DNA from: Alphaproteobacteria bacterium
GTDB taxonomy: Bacteria > Pseudomonadota > Alphaproteobacteria > Caulobacterales > Aquidulcibacteraceae
Assembly (NCBI GenBank): GCA_027488965.1
Contig: JAIYAO010000198.1
Location: forward strand, 1-64,000
Reading direction: 5' to 3'
Length of the DNA: 64,000 nucleotides
Shown here: one piece after another, positions 30,288 to 39,890 of the stretch
Position numbering within the stretch: the stretch's first letter is position 1
Layout of the letters: the number at the start of each line of letters is the position of its first letter
The notes under the pieces: model-generated
Databases searched by the model: none
What the model was told of the DNA's origin: nothing
Seen by the model: the letters and a program-made list of their open reading frames with translations, nothing else
Made by a program: the position numbers and the translations under genes

Positions 30288-32891
30288 CTACATGTTCGCC
30301 AGCAGCGGGCGCACGAGGTTGATGTACTCGTCGCTCCACGCCTTGCCGCGCAGGTCTATCGGCATACACGCTTCATCGAAGGGGGCAGAGGTTTCCGCCG
30401 CCTGATCGACGATGGGGCACCAGTCGGGACCGAGCAGCAGACCGTCGACCACCGCCTGCGTCCGCCCGATCACCATCACGCTGGTGGAGAAGGAGGTGTA
30501 GTAATCCTGCGAAACGGACCCCTCCAGCGAGGCCCACACCGCCCCCCAGCCGCCGGCGCGTGCAACGCGCGCAGCCTCCGCCACGAGATCCAGGTTCCGG
30601 TTCGACAGGTGCAGCACGACGATGCCAGTGGGCGAGAGTTTCCGCAGGTAGAGTCCGATGGCTTCCGTGGTCAGCAGGTGTGCGGGCACGGCGTCCGATG
30701 AGAACGCATCGACGACGAGAACATCGAAACTGTCGTCCGGCAGCCCCTGCACGCCGAGGCGCGCGTCGCCCAGGACGACGCGCGCATCCGGCGCGCACTG
30801 CGGCACATAGGTGAACACGCCCGTCTGGGTGGAGAACCGCACCACCATCGGATCGATCTCGAAGATCGTCAGCGTGTCCTGCGGCCGCTTGAGACACGCG
30901 GTGGAGCCGGAACCGAGCCCGATGAGGCCAAGACGGCCCACCGGGTAGCGTGCGAGGCCGGCCTGCGTGGCGCGGCCGAGCCCGGTGTTGGGGTGGTAGT
31001 AGGTCAGCGGATCGCGTGTGCGGGCGCCTGTAAGGTACTGGGCGCCGTGGATGGTGGTGCCGTGCATCATCACGCGCATCACGCCGTCGGGCATGTCGGG
31101 ATACTCGACCACGCGGGTGACGCCGAAGAAGCTGCGCCCCTGGAAGGCGATGTTGCGGTCGGCGCCGTTGACGTAGACGCTGGCGAACGCCGCAAGGACG
31201 AGTGCTGCGGCGAGTACAGGCTTGGCCCGGTTTGCGAGGATCGCCACGGCGATGATCGCGAGCACGATGAACAGAAGCGCCTCAGGTGCGCTGTTCTGAC
31301 GGAAGTAGTAGATCACAGCCACGGTGATCGCGAGGCCGAAGCCCAGGATCGCCGCGATCTCGCGCACCACCTGACGGCGCTGGGCGAGCAGCACCAGCAC
31401 CGCAAACCCGAACATGCCCGCCGAGATCGAATAGTCGACGGGCTGCAGCCCGTCCTGGTCCAGCAGGAGACGCCCGATGGCGGACGCGCCGAGCAGGCCG
31501 GCAAGACCGATCGCCGCCAGCCGCGCAAACTTCTGCTCTGCACTGGCGGCGATCACCAGCAGGCCGATGAAGAGGAAGCCCACCGCCTGCCCGAGATCCT
31601 GCGGACTCAGTTCTCCCGGCTCCCAGAACGGCCGCAGGCCTTCGTCGCCCCAGGTGAGACGCGAGACGGCGACGCCCACCGCCACGACGGCCGCAAAGAT
31701 CGCGGCGTAGTCCGGCAGCGGCTTGTCCCGGCGCGGCAGGAAGAGCGCCACGGCGGCCAGCGCGAGCGGATACTCGTACACGTCGTTGAAGATCACGGGC
31801 GCCAGCAGCGCCGTCGCCGCGCCGCCGACGACGCCGCCGACGCTGACCCACATGTAGAATTCCGTCAGCCTCCCCACCGGCGGGCGGCGGGCGGACAACG
31901 CGAGGTGACAGACCAGCGCCGACAGGAAGAAGCACACGAGGCTGGCGATGAGGGTGAAGAAGAACTCATTCTCGGTGAAGGCGATCACCACCGCGGCCAG
32001 CGCGATCGGCTGCATCAGCGCCACGGGATCGCGCCACAGGTCGGCGCCCTTTCCGAAGGCGATCACGAACGTCACGAGATAGAGCGCGAGCGGGATGACC
32101 CAGAGGAACGGCGCAGAGGCCACGTCCGTGGAGATGTGGTTGGTGACGCCGAGCATGAGGCTCGACGGCGCCGCTGCGGCCGCCATCCAGAACAGGCGGT
32201 CTCCCCATGTGGAGGTGGGCGCAGCCTCGTCCGGCGCCGCTGCCTGTGCGCTGTCGGTGCGGGTGGCGAGCCAGCCGGCGGCGACGATCGCGGCGCCCAC
32301 GGCCACGAATCCCCATGCCCAGGACACCGCCTGCGCCGACAGCCCCAGCAAGGGCTCCACGGCGATGGGGTACGCCGCAAGGCCGAGCAGGCTGCCGAGG
32401 TTGCTGGCGGCGTAGAGGTGATACGGATCGTGGGAGTCCGCGCGCCCGGTGCGCGCGTACCACGCCTGCAGCAGCGGCGCCGTGGCCGAGATCGCCGCGT
32501 AGGGCAACCCGACCGACAATGTCAGCACGCCGAGCAGCCACAGGATCGGATGGGCGGTGTTGGGTAGTCCGAGCGCCGTCGACACCGCGATCTGCAATCC
32601 GCCGCCGGCAACCACGAGCACGACCACCGCCGCGGCGAGTACGCCCGCATGGATCGCCACCTGCGTGCGCAGCGAGGCGAGGCGCGCGAGCCGGTGCGCG
32701 TAGACGTAGCCCACCAGCAGCGCGGCCTGGAAGAACACCATCGACGTGTTCCAGACCGCAGGCGACCCGCCGAGCTGGGGCGTCGTCATCCGCGCGAACA
32801 TGGGCTGCAGCAGGAAGATCAGCGCCGCACTGGCGAACATCACGCCGGCAAACACGGGCGCCGCCGCCTGGCGTGCTTGTTGGGACTGCAT
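30288..32891 (-). CDS. Polytopic membrane protein with spermidine-synthase-like (class I methyltransferase-fold) domain
   Basis: This 867-aa product joins a large membrane part (more than ten hydrophobic segments, residues about 10-620) to a cytoplasmic Rossmann domain (about 650-830). The soluble part has GLIGLGSGSTACLKRPQD, FEIDPMVV, VVLGDARLGV and LVVDAFSSDAVPAHLLT, the aminopropyltransferase/spermidine-synthase pattern. Such fused proteins are usually annotated as 'fused MFS/spermidine synthase'; the physiological reaction is unknown. It is convergent with ispDF, with only 2 bp between stops. pncC is divergent. Confidence 0.82.
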   Translation of the reverse strand: MQSQQARQAAAPVFAGVMFASAALIFLLQPMFARMTTPQLGGSPAVWNTSMVFFQAALLVGYVYAHRLARLASLRTQVAIHAGVLAAAVVVLVVAGGGLQIAVSTALGLPNTAHPILWLLGVLTLSVGLPYAAISATAPLLQAWYARTGRADSHDPYHLYAASNLGSLLGLAAYPIAVEPLLGLSAQAVSWAWGFVAVGAAIVAAGWLATRTDSAQAAAPDEAAPTSTWGDRLFWMAAAAAPSSLMLGVTNHISTDVASAPFLWVIPLALYLVTFVIAFGKGADLWRDPVALMQPIALAAVVIAFTENEFFFTLIASLVCFFLSALVCHLALSARRPPVGRLTEFYMWVSVGGVVGGAATALLAPVIFNDVYEYPLALAAVALFLPRRDKPLPDYAAIFAAVVAVGVAVSRLTWGDEGLRPFWEPGELSPQDLGQAVGFLFIGLLVIAASAEQKFARLAAIGLAGLLGASAIGRLLLDQDGLQPVDYSISAGMFGFAVLVLLAQRRQVVREIAAILGFGLAITVAVIYYFRQNSAPEALLFIVLAIIAVAILANRAKPVLAAALVLAAFASVYVNGADRNIAFQGRSFFGVTRVVEYPDMPDGVMRVMMHGTTIHGAQYLTGARTRDPLTYYHPNTGLGRATQAGLARYPVGRLGLIGLGSGSTACLKRPQDTLTIFEIDPMVVRFSTQTGVFTYVPQCAPDARVVLGDARLGVQGLPDDSFDVLVVDAFSSDAVPAHLLTTEAIGLYLRKLSPTGIVVLHLSNRNLDLVAEAARVARAGGWGAVWASLEGSVSQDYYTSFSTSVMVIGRTQAVVDGLLLGPDWCPIVDQAAETSAPFDEACMPIDLRGKAWSDEYINLVRPLLANM

Positions 32892-33035
32892 GAAACCTCT
32901 CGCGGTGCTTGGTCGCTCTGTCGGCGCGGTCTGCGCCAGCCGCAGGGCTATAGGGGAACGGCCAATGACAGGGTAGCGGGGTATCGGACAATTCGGCCGC
33001 TGGCGCCCGCCCGCCGGCTGGGGCTAAGTGTGGCG

Positions 33036-33527
33036 ATGTTCCCCGACGACCTCCTGCACAGCGCCCGCCTCCTCCTCGCCGAAGCCGAGGATCGCCGCCT
33101 CAAGATCGCTACGGCGGAAAGCTGTACGGGGGGGCTCGTGGCGGCGCTGCTGACGGAAGTGCCCGGGTCTTCTTCGGTGTTCGAGCGCGGTTTCGTCACC
33201 TACTCCAATCGCGCCAAGGAGGAACTCCTCGGCGTGCCCGGGGACCTCATCGCCGACATGGGCGCCGTGAGCGAACCCGTCGCGCGGATGATGGCGGAGG
33301 GCGCGCTGCGTGAGGCGCACGCCAACATCTCTGTGGCGATCACAGGCGTGGCCGGCCCGGGCGGCGGCACTGCGTTCAAGCCCGTGGGCCTCGTGCATCT
33401 GGCGGCGGCGCGCGAGAACCGCGCTATCCTCCATGAAACCCTGCGGCTGGGCGATATCGGCCGCAGCGCGATCCGGATGGCGGCGGTGGCGAGCGCGCTG
33501 GGGCTGCTGCGGCGGATGATCCTCTGA
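33036..33527 (+). CDS. pncC: Nicotinamide-nucleotide amidohydrolase (CinA C-terminal domain family)
   Basis: Deamidates NMN to nicotinate mononucleotide in pyridine-nucleotide recycling. The 163-aa product is the stand-alone CinA C-terminal domain: KIATAESCTGGLVAALLTEV contains the catalytic Ser. FVTYSNRAKEELLGVP and AITGVAGPGGGTAFKPVGLV are the other conserved blocks. ATG 33036 is chosen; the track ORF begins inside the divergent gene. It is convergent with the ratA-like gene, with about 10 bp between stops. Confidence 0.92.
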   Translation: MFPDDLLHSARLLLAEAEDRRLKIATAESCTGGLVAALLTEVPGSSSVFERGFVTYSNRAKEELLGVPGDLIADMGAVSEPVARMMAEGALREAHANISVAITGVAGPGGGTAFKPVGLVHLAAARENRAILHETLRLGDIGRSAIRMAAVASALGLLRRMIL

Positions 33528-33537
33528 CGACGCGCGG

Positions 33538-34002
33538 TCAGGCCGGCACAGGCGCGAAGCGGCGCGTCGCTTCCTGCTCGAACGCCGCCATGATGCGGTC
33601 TGCCGCGCGGTCGCGGTTGACCTTCACCAGCGAATTCAGCAGCGGGTTCTTGAACTCGTAGGCGATCCAGAACCGCACCACCGAACCGCCTTCGCCATCG
33701 GACGCGAACCGCCAGCGGTTCTCAAGTTTCCGGAACGGCCCGCTCACCAGCGTGACGTCCACTTCCCCCGCCTCCGGCGCGGATCGCACGCGGGTGGAGA
33801 ACCGCTCTCGCAGCGACTTCCAGCCCACCAGCACATGCGCCACCGCCTCGCGCACGCCGCCATGCTCCCGTTCGCCCGACACCTTCATGTCGAGGACCCA
33901 TGGAATGAACGACGGATAGGCGCGCACATCGCCGACGAGCGCGCACAGTTTCTCCGGCGCGAACGGCAGGCGGCGCTCGGCCTCGATGGTCGTGGCGCTC
34001 AT
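33538..34002 (-). CDS. RatA/COQ10-family START-like protein
   Basis: Small START-fold protein of the type II toxin RatA / ubiquinone-binding COQ10 family; in alphaproteobacteria usually regarded as a coenzyme Q chaperone. The 154-aa product has [26 protein letters not shown] near the start (quoted in two parts: [15 protein letters not shown] and AYPSFIPW) and [12 protein letters not shown] near the end. The length is typical. The start overlaps the lipA stop by 4 bp, a conserved lipA-ratA pair. A toxin role is possible but less likely. Confidence 0.85.
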   Translation of the reverse strand: MSATTIEAERRLPFAPEKLCALVGDVRAYPSFIPWVLDMKVSGEREHGGVREAVAHVLVGWKSLRERFSTRVRSAPEAGEVDVTLVSGPFRKLENRWRFASDGEGGSVVRFWIAYEFKNPLLNSLVKVNRDRAADRIMAAFEQEATRRFAPVPA

Positions 34003-34967
34003 GCGCGCTCGCGCGTCTCGCGGGCCGCACGCAGGCGTGCGAAATCCTCGCCCGCGTGGTGGCTGGAACGCGTCAGCGGGCTCGCCGACACCATCAGGAA
34101 GCCCTTGGACTCCGCGATCGTGGCCAGGCCCTGAAACTCTTCCGGCGTCCAGTAGCGGTCGATGGCGGCATGCTTGCGGGTCGGCTGCAGGTACTGGCCG
34201 ATGGTGAGGAAATCGATGCCGGCGGAGCGCATGTCGTCCATCACCTGGATGATCTCGGCGCGCGTTTCGCCGAGGCCCACCATGAGGCCTGACTTTGTGA
34301 ACAGCCGGTCATTGCGCTCCTTCACCCGCTCCAGCAGGCGCAGGGAATGGTAGTAGCGCGCGCCCGGGCGGATCGTAAGGTAAAGGCGCGGCACGGTTTC
34401 GAGGTTGTGGTTGAACACGTCGGGGGCGGCGTCGATCAACATCTCCGCGGCGCCGGGCTTGCGCAGGAAATCCGGCGTCAGGACCTCGATCGTCGTCCCG
34501 GGCGCGGACCGGCGGATCGCCGCGATGGTCTGCACGAAGTGGTCGGCCCCGCCGTCGTCGAGGTCATCGCGGTCCACCGAGGTGACCACGACGTGGGCCA
34601 GGCCCATCTTCGCGACCGCGGCGCCCACGTTTGCGGGCTCTTGAGGGTCCAGCGCGCCGGGCAGGCCGGTGGCGACGTTGCAGAAACTGCACGCGCGGGT
34701 GCACACCTCGCCGAGGATCATGAAGGTGGCATGGCGCTGCTGCCAGCACTCCCCGATGTTGGGGCAGGCCGCCTCCTCGCACACGGTCACGAGGTTGTTC
34801 TCGCGGACGATCTCCTTCGTGCGCTGGTACTCGGCGCCGGCCGGCGCCTTGACCCGGATCCAGTCCGGCTTGCGCAGGACCGCCGTGTCCGGCCGCTCCC
34901 GCTTCTCGGGATGGCGGTGGCCGCCCCCGGGGCCGGCGGGCGTGCGCTTGTCGATCAGGGTGGCCAT
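33999..34967 (-). CDS. lipA: Lipoyl synthase
   Basis: Radical-SAM enzyme that inserts sulfur at C6 and C8 of octanoyl groups on lipoyl domains, including those of the PDH E1-beta and E2 subunits encoded nearby. The 322-aa product has the auxiliary cluster motif ([14 protein letters not shown]) and the radical-SAM motif [31 protein letters not shown] and the C-terminal [10 protein letters not shown] complete it. ATG 34967 gives the normal length. It is coupled to the downstream ratA-like gene; lpdA and the PDH operon lie within about 12 kb. Confidence 0.96.
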   Translation of the reverse strand: MATLIDKRTPAGPGGGHRHPEKRERPDTAVLRKPDWIRVKAPAGAEYQRTKEIVRENNLVTVCEEAACPNIGECWQQRHATFMILGEVCTRACSFCNVATGLPGALDPQEPANVGAAVAKMGLAHVVVTSVDRDDLDDGGADHFVQTIAAIRRSAPGTTIEVLTPDFLRKPGAAEMLIDAAPDVFNHNLETVPRLYLTIRPGARYYHSLRLLERVKERNDRLFTKSGLMVGLGETRAEIIQVMDDMRSAGIDFLTIGQYLQPTRKHAAIDRYWTPEEFQGLATIAESKGFLMVSASPLTRSSHHAGEDFARLRAARETRERA

Positions 34968-35115
34968 GGGGGGAACATGGGTCCATCCGCCCCCCCGATC
35001 AATGCGTTTTGACGGAGGGACCGCTTGCGAAATCGCCGCAATTGGATAGCGTTGTTACAGGCTTGAAACAAAGATCACGGCTCCCGCTCAAGGGGGTCGA
35101 GGGAGCGCCCACCGC

Positions 35116-36693
35116 ATGGTGCAGAGACCGTTCGACGTGGCGCGCACGCGCGTCACGCTCTTCGATGCTCTTCTGAGGGCCCGGACAGAGACCGGCGGCA
35201 AGACCCCGATCCTGGAAGACCACGACCGCAAGGTGCTGAGCTACGACGACATCGTGCGCGCGGCGTTCGCCCTTGGGGGGAAAATCAAGGCCATGACGGC
35301 GCCGGGCGAGGCCGTGGGGGTGCTGCTGCCCTCCGGCGTCGGCGCCACGGTGGTGTTCTTCGCGCTGCAGGCCATCGGGCGCACCCCGGTGATGCTCAAC
35401 TTCACGGCCGGCCCCGCCAACATCAAGGGCGCGTGCCGCGCCGCCCGGGTGAAGCGGATCCTGACCGCCCACAAGTTCGTGGAGGCCGGCAAGCTTGAGC
35501 CGTTGATGGCCGATCTCGCCCGCGACGTCACGGTGACCTACCTCGAGGCCGTCCGCGAAAAGCTCCACCTCGGCGACAAGCTCGCCGCGCTGGTGAAGGC
35601 CGCCTTCCCGAAGGCGTTCCGCGCGCCCGGCAATCCGGACGACCCCGGCGTCATCCTGTTCACCTCCGGTAGCTTCGGCGCGCCGAAGGGGGCGATGCTG
35701 AGCCACGCGAACATTGTGGCCAACGTCGAGCAGGTGGCCGCCCACGTGGCGTTCGATCCCGACTGGGTGTTCTTCAACCCGCTGCCGATGTTCCACTGCT
35801 ACGGGCTCACAGGCGGCACGCTGCTGCCGCTGCTGATCGGACGGAAGGTCGTCCTCTATCCCTCGCCCCTCCACTTCAAGGAAATCCCGCAGCTGATCGC
35901 CGAGTGCGGGGCCAACATCCTTTTCGCCACCGACACCTTCGCCCACCAGTATGCGCGCAGCGCCAAGGGCGACCAGCTGAAGTGCCTGCAGTTCTGCGTG
36001 CTAGGCGCCGAGAAGGTGAAGCCGGAGACGCGCGAGCTCTACCAGCGCCGCTTCGGCGTCGAACTGCTGGAAGGCTACGGCGCCACCGAGGCGTCTCCCG
36101 TGATCGCGGTGAACCAGCCGGGCAGCCAGCCAGGCGGCGCCAATGTGCCGGGGACCGTGGGGCGGCTCCTGCCCGGCATCGAGATCCGGCTCGACGACGT
36201 GCCGGGGATCTCCCAGGGCAAGAGGCTAATGGTGCGCGGCCCCAACGTGATGCGCGGCTATCTCCTCGCCGACGGCGGCGTGGAGGAACTGCAGGACGGC
36301 TGGCACGACACCGGGGACGTGGTGTCCATCGACGCCGACGGCTTCGTCTCCATCATCGGTCGCGTGAAGCGCTTCGCCAAGATCGGCGGCGAGATGGTGT
36401 CGCTGAACCAGGTGGAGGGCTTCGCCGCCGCCGTCTGGCCGGAGCACCGCCACGCCGCCATCGCCATGCCGGACGCCCGCAAGGGCGAGCGGGTGATTCT
36501 GATCTCCGACGCGCCGGACGCCGACAGCGCCAAGATCCTCGAGTGGGCCCAGCAGAACGGCGCGCCCGAAATCGCGGTGCCGAAGAAGGTGCTGAAGGTG
36601 GCGGAGATCCCGGTGCTGGGGACGGGGAAGACCGACTATGTGACGGTGCAGAAACTGGCCGAGGAAGCGATAAAGCTGGCAGACGCGGCGTAG
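35116..36693 (+). CDS. AMP-binding acyl-[ACP] synthetase (Aas C-terminal-like)
   Basis: Adenylate-forming enzyme, probably ligating fatty acids to ACP. The 525-aa product has the AMP-binding signature VILFTSGSFGAPKGAMLSH, where the usual T-E/T-G is replaced by S-F-G. It also has FFNPLPMFHCYGLTGG, GYGATEASPVIAVN, YLLADGGVEELQDGWHDTGD (the A8 hinge region) and the C-terminal Lys region PVLGTGKTDYVTVQKL. Similarity is to the stand-alone version of the synthetase half of Aas; no PlsC-like acyltransferase domain is present. The start at ATG 35116 follows a 148-bp gap. imm53 begins 18 bp downstream on the same strand. Confidence 0.83.
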   Translation: MVQRPFDVARTRVTLFDALLRARTETGGKTPILEDHDRKVLSYDDIVRAAFALGGKIKAMTAPGEAVGVLLPSGVGATVVFFALQAIGRTPVMLNFTAGPANIKGACRAARVKRILTAHKFVEAGKLEPLMADLARDVTVTYLEAVREKLHLGDKLAALVKAAFPKAFRAPGNPDDPGVILFTSGSFGAPKGAMLSHANIVANVEQVAAHVAFDPDWVFFNPLPMFHCYGLTGGTLLPLLIGRKVVLYPSPLHFKEIPQLIAECGANILFATDTFAHQYARSAKGDQLKCLQFCVLGAEKVKPETRELYQRRFGVELLEGYGATEASPVIAVNQPGSQPGGANVPGTVGRLLPGIEIRLDDVPGISQGKRLMVRGPNVMRGYLLADGGVEELQDGWHDTGDVVSIDADGFVSIIGRVKRFAKIGGEMVSLNQVEGFAAAVWPEHRHAAIAMPDARKGERVILISDAPDADSAKILEWAQQNGAPEIAVPKKVLKVAEIPVLGTGKTDYVTVQKLAEEAIKLADAA

Positions 36694-36711
36694 CCTCCAG
36701 CGGGATATCTC

Positions 36712-37017
36712 ATGGACGTTCTGGATTGGCTTGCGCAGTGGTTCCAATCCCAATGCGACGACGATTGGGAGCACGGCTCAGGTATAACCACTGAAAGCAT
36801 CGACAATCCCGGCTGGTCAATCAAGGTGGCACTCGCAGGCACCGATTGCGACGGGCGCACCTTGGAGCGCACCAACTGCAACTACGAGCACGCGACTGAT
36901 TGGTGGACCTGTTGGACCGCAGACAACGTGTTAACGGGTGCGGCGGACCTCAGCAGCTTCGCCCAATGCTTGAGGCATTTCGGGCGTGGGCAACAGGCGC
37001 TCCCTAGCCAACCTTAG
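36712..37017 (+). CDS. Imm53-family immunity protein (orphan)
   Basis: The 101-aa product begins MDVLDWLAQWFQSQCDDDWE, then has GSGITTESIDNPGWSIKVALA and a W-rich middle (DWWTCWTADNVLTG), the pattern of the Imm53 family in polymorphic toxin systems. No toxin with an RHS, LXG or similar delivery domain is encoded nearby, so it is an orphan immunity gene or has been recruited for another role. Its codons are visibly less GC-rich than those of its neighbours, suggesting transfer. It ends in a 4-bp convergent overlap with lpdA. Confidence 0.75.
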   Translation: MDVLDWLAQWFQSQCDDDWEHGSGITTESIDNPGWSIKVALAGTDCDGRTLERTNCNYEHATDWWTCWTADNVLTGAADLSSFAQCLRHFGRGQQALPSQP

Positions 37018-38420
37018 ATATGCAGCGCCCCGCCGCACGCATCCAACACAGCCTCGTGCATCATTTCGCTCAGCGTCGGGTGCGGGAAGATGGTTGAGGC
37101 GAGCGTCTCTTCCGTCGCTTCCGCCTGCATGGCGATCACGTAGCCCTGGATGAGTTCGGTGACTTCGGCGCCGACCATGTGCGCGCCTAGAAGCTCGCCC
37201 GTCTTCGCGTCGAACACCGTTTTCACAAGCCCCTGGTCCTCGCCGAGCGCGATGGCCTTGCCGTTGCCGACGAATGGGAACCTTCCCACCCGCACCTCCC
37301 GGCCCGCAGCCTTCGCCGCCGCTTCCGTGAGGCCCACGCTCGCCACCTGCGGGTGCGAATAGGTGCAGCCGGGGATGCGCTCCTTGAGCATCGCGTGCGG
37401 GTGCTTCCCCGCAATGCCTTCCACGCAGACGACGCCCTCGTGCATCGCCTTGTGCGCCAGCCACGGCGCGCCGGCCACATCGCCGATGGCGTAGAGGCCC
37501 GCGACATTCGTCCTGCACGCGCCGTCGATGAGAACGTGGCCACGGTCGAGCTTCACGCCCAGCGCCTCCAGCCCGAGACCTTTGGTGTTGGGAGAAATGC
37601 CCACCGCGACGATGGCGTGCGAGGCCGCCAGCGTCTCGCTCTTGCCGCCGCTCTCGACCACGGCCTCAACTCCGTCCGTGGTCGCCTTCAGGCTCTTCGC
37701 CGTCGTACCGACGCGGATGGCGATGCCGTCCTTCTCGAAGCGCTTGCGCGCGAACGCCGAAATCTCCTCGTCCTCCACTGGCAGGATGCGCTCCAGCATC
37801 TCCACCACCGTCACCTTCACGCCGAGCGTGGCGTAGAAGCTCGCGAACTCGATGCCGATGGCGCCGGAGCCGAACACCAGCAGGGACTGCGGCCACTCCG
37901 GCGGCGTCATCGCCTCGCGGTAGGCCCAGATGCGCTTGCCGTCCGGGGCGAGACCCGCGGCGGGAATCGTGCGTGCGCGGGCGCCGGTGGCGAGGATGAC
38001 GTGCTTCGCGTTGTGCGCCATGTCCTTGCCGTCCTTGCCCTTCACGACGACGCTCGGCGCCGCACTCCCCTTCTCCAGCCGCGCCTCCCCGGCGAACACG
38101 TCGATCTTGTGCTTTTTCATGAGAAAGCCGACGCCGCCCGACAGCCGCCCCGCCACCTTGCGCGAGCGGTCCACCACCGCCTTCGGGTCGAAGCGGACGT
38201 TGTCGGCGGCGAGGCCGTAGTCCTGCGCGTGCTGCATCGTGCGGTAGACTTCGGCGGTGCGCAGCAGCGCCTTGGTGGGGATGCAGCCCCAGTTGAGGCA
38301 GATGCCGCCGAGTTGGTCGCGCTCGACGATGGCCGTCTTCAGGCCGAGCTGGCTGGCGCGGATGGCGGCCACATAGCCGCCGGGCCCTGCGCCGATCACG
38401 ATGACGTCGTAGCTGCTCAT
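37014..38420 (-). CDS. lpdA: Dihydrolipoyl dehydrogenase (E3)
   Basis: FAD enzyme that reoxidises dihydrolipoamide of the 2-oxoacid dehydrogenase complexes. The 468-aa product has the FAD motif VIGAGPGGYVAAIRASQLG, the redox disulfide GGICLNWGCIPTK, the NAD-binding VFGSGAIGIEFASFYATLG, and the catalytic His-Glu pair in HPHPTLSEMMHEAVLDA (written HPTLSEMMHE in the gene). ATG 38420 is used rather than the track start 12 codons upstream. It is separated from the PDH operon by marC, two unknowns and a cupin gene, and probably serves PDH and other complexes. Confidence 0.96.
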   Translation of the reverse strand: MSSYDVIVIGAGPGGYVAAIRASQLGLKTAIVERDQLGGICLNWGCIPTKALLRTAEVYRTMQHAQDYGLAADNVRFDPKAVVDRSRKVAGRLSGGVGFLMKKHKIDVFAGEARLEKGSAAPSVVVKGKDGKDMAHNAKHVILATGARARTIPAAGLAPDGKRIWAYREAMTPPEWPQSLLVFGSGAIGIEFASFYATLGVKVTVVEMLERILPVEDEEISAFARKRFEKDGIAIRVGTTAKSLKATTDGVEAVVESGGKSETLAASHAIVAVGISPNTKGLGLEALGVKLDRGHVLIDGACRTNVAGLYAIGDVAGAPWLAHKAMHEGVVCVEGIAGKHPHAMLKERIPGCTYSHPQVASVGLTEAAAKAAGREVRVGRFPFVGNGKAIALGEDQGLVKTVFDAKTGELLGAHMVGAEVTELIQGYVIAMQAEATEETLASTIFPHPTLSEMMHEAVLDACGGALHI

Positions 38421-38430
38421 CGCTTCATTC

Positions 38431-39084
38431 CTAGCCTGCGGTGCGCGCCAGTCCAAACGCCCCGATCACGCCGTCGATCACGAACTGGGCGGCGAGAGCG
38501 GCGAGGATGATGCCGAAGATCCGCGTGATCATCGCCGCCACCGTCGCGCCCATGAGCCGCGTCAGCGGGCCTGCGGCGAGGAAGGCTCCGAGGGTGAGGG
38601 CGAGGTTGGCCCCCGCGCCGGCGAGGATCGCCCCGCGCTCCAGGGCGCCGTCGTTCTGGGTGAAATAGAGGATCATGGTGGCGATGGCGCCGGGCCCCGC
38701 GATCAGCGGGATCGCCAGCGGAAAGACGGAGATGTCGTCGTGCTCTCCGGGATGGGCGAGGCGCTCCTCGATGACCTTCTGGTTGCGCTCCTCGCGGCGC
38801 TGCGTCTGCTTCTCGAACAGCATGTCGATGGCGATGAGGAACAGGAGCAGGCCGCCCGCGATCCGGAACGCATCGAGCGAGACGTGCAGCTTGTCCAGCA
38901 GCCACTCGCCGCCGAATGCAAAGCCCATCAGCACCAGCGTGGCGATGAACACGCTCTTGAACGCCATGGCGCGCCGCCACGCCGCCGGCATGCCCTGCGT
39001 CAGCGACGCGAACATGGGCGCGACGCCGGGCGGGTCGATCACCACGAAAAAGGTGACGAACGCGGCGAGGAAGAGATCGAGCAT
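38431..39084 (-). CDS. MarC family integral membrane protein
   Basis: Inner-membrane protein of the MarC/UPF0056 family (217 aa, about six TM segments). The N-terminus LFLAAFVTFFVVIDPPGVAP is typical. IPLIAGPGAIATMILYF is the conserved second motif. MarC proteins were once linked to multiple antibiotic resistance but have no settled function. ATG 39084 begins at the first TM. It lies 10 bp upstream of lpdA and may be cotranscribed with it. Confidence 0.88.
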   Translation of the reverse strand: MLDLFLAAFVTFFVVIDPPGVAPMFASLTQGMPAAWRRAMAFKSVFIATLVLMGFAFGGEWLLDKLHVSLDAFRIAGGLLLFLIAIDMLFEKQTQRREERNQKVIEERLAHPGEHDDISVFPLAIPLIAGPGAIATMILYFTQNDGALERGAILAGAGANLALTLGAFLAAGPLTRLMGATVAAMITRIFGIILAALAAQFVIDGVIGAFGLARTAG

Positions 39085-39212
39085 GGGGCCTTCTAGCGTG
39101 CGTCGCGCCGGGGGCAATGGCGTTGCCGGGCAGCAGGCATGCGCCGGCGCCCGCACGGACGGGACAGTCCGGCGGCTGATCGGGGCAGCAGTCCAGGCGC
39201 GCGGCGAGCCGG

Positions 39213-39722
39213 CTACGAGGAGTCGGCGGCCACCTCTTCAGGGGCGCAGTGCGGCGCCAGCGGGCATGCCGGCGGCCGGCGCGCCACGATGGCCAGACGC
39301 TTGAGCCCGCGCGCGAGGCGGCGCGCGATCGCGGCAGCATACGCCCCCGGGTCGGACAGCCACCGCCACAGGCGCGCCAGGCGCACACGCACGCAACCGG
39401 ACCGCCACTGGAGCTGTCGCGTCAACATGCGAACGCTCGCGCGGCACCGCGCGCGGGCAAAGCCGCTCGGCGGCGCATGCAGATGCAGCGGGCGGCCGCC
39501 ACGCCCGGGGACGCCGTGGACGACGACGGCCATGGCCACCAGCAGGACCTTCAGGTCCGCGCGCGCGTCATTCAACTCCGCGCGCACCCATGCCCGCCAC
39601 GCGCGCGCCGTGGCGCCGTCGCCGAGCAGGTCGACGCAGTCGACGACGAAACCCACGATCCAGACGCGGAACGCGGCCAGGTGGGCTTCGATGATCGCAA
39701 TGGTTTTCTGCCGTGTCTCCAT
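39213..39722 (-). CDS. Hypothetical protein
   Basis: I do not recognise a family. From ATG 39722 the product is 169 aa: METRQKTIAIIEAHLAAFRV, an amphipathic or hydrophobic helix (WIVGFVVDCVDLLGD), a second hydrophobic stretch (LKVLLVAMAVVVHGV), then a long Arg-rich basic tail ending with Cys residues. It might be a membrane-associated nucleic-acid or lipid-binding protein, but that is a guess. The start could be further upstream (track start 39851), yet ATG 39722 gives the better N-terminus. The overlapping plus-strand ORFs are shadows. Confidence 0.5.
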   Translation of the reverse strand: METRQKTIAIIEAHLAAFRVWIVGFVVDCVDLLGDGATARAWRAWVRAELNDARADLKVLLVAMAVVVHGVPGRGGRPLHLHAPPSGFARARCRASVRMLTRQLQWRSGCVRVRLARLWRWLSDPGAYAAAIARRLARGLKRLAIVARRPPACPLAPHCAPEEVAADSS

Positions 39723-39890
39723 GTGCGCAGTATCGCACGGGTTTCGATGACGGGGATTGGCGCGGCGCGCTTTCGCAGCTTGTCCCACACCTTCCGGCGC
39801 CGCGCGCGTTGGCGCGCATGCGGGAATTTTTCTGCTATCCGCGCTTATCAACCTGCATAAACGCGGACAGGCCTGTCGCTCGTCATTCCG

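Noticed and set aside
30993-32567. 524-aa plus-strand ORF
   Set aside because: Antisense to the spermidine-synthase-like membrane protein; composition is typical of a reverse-frame shadow.
33538-34002. RatA-type toxin of a toxin-antitoxin pair
   Set aside because: No RatB-like partner follows; the lipA coupling fits the COQ10-like housekeeping role better.
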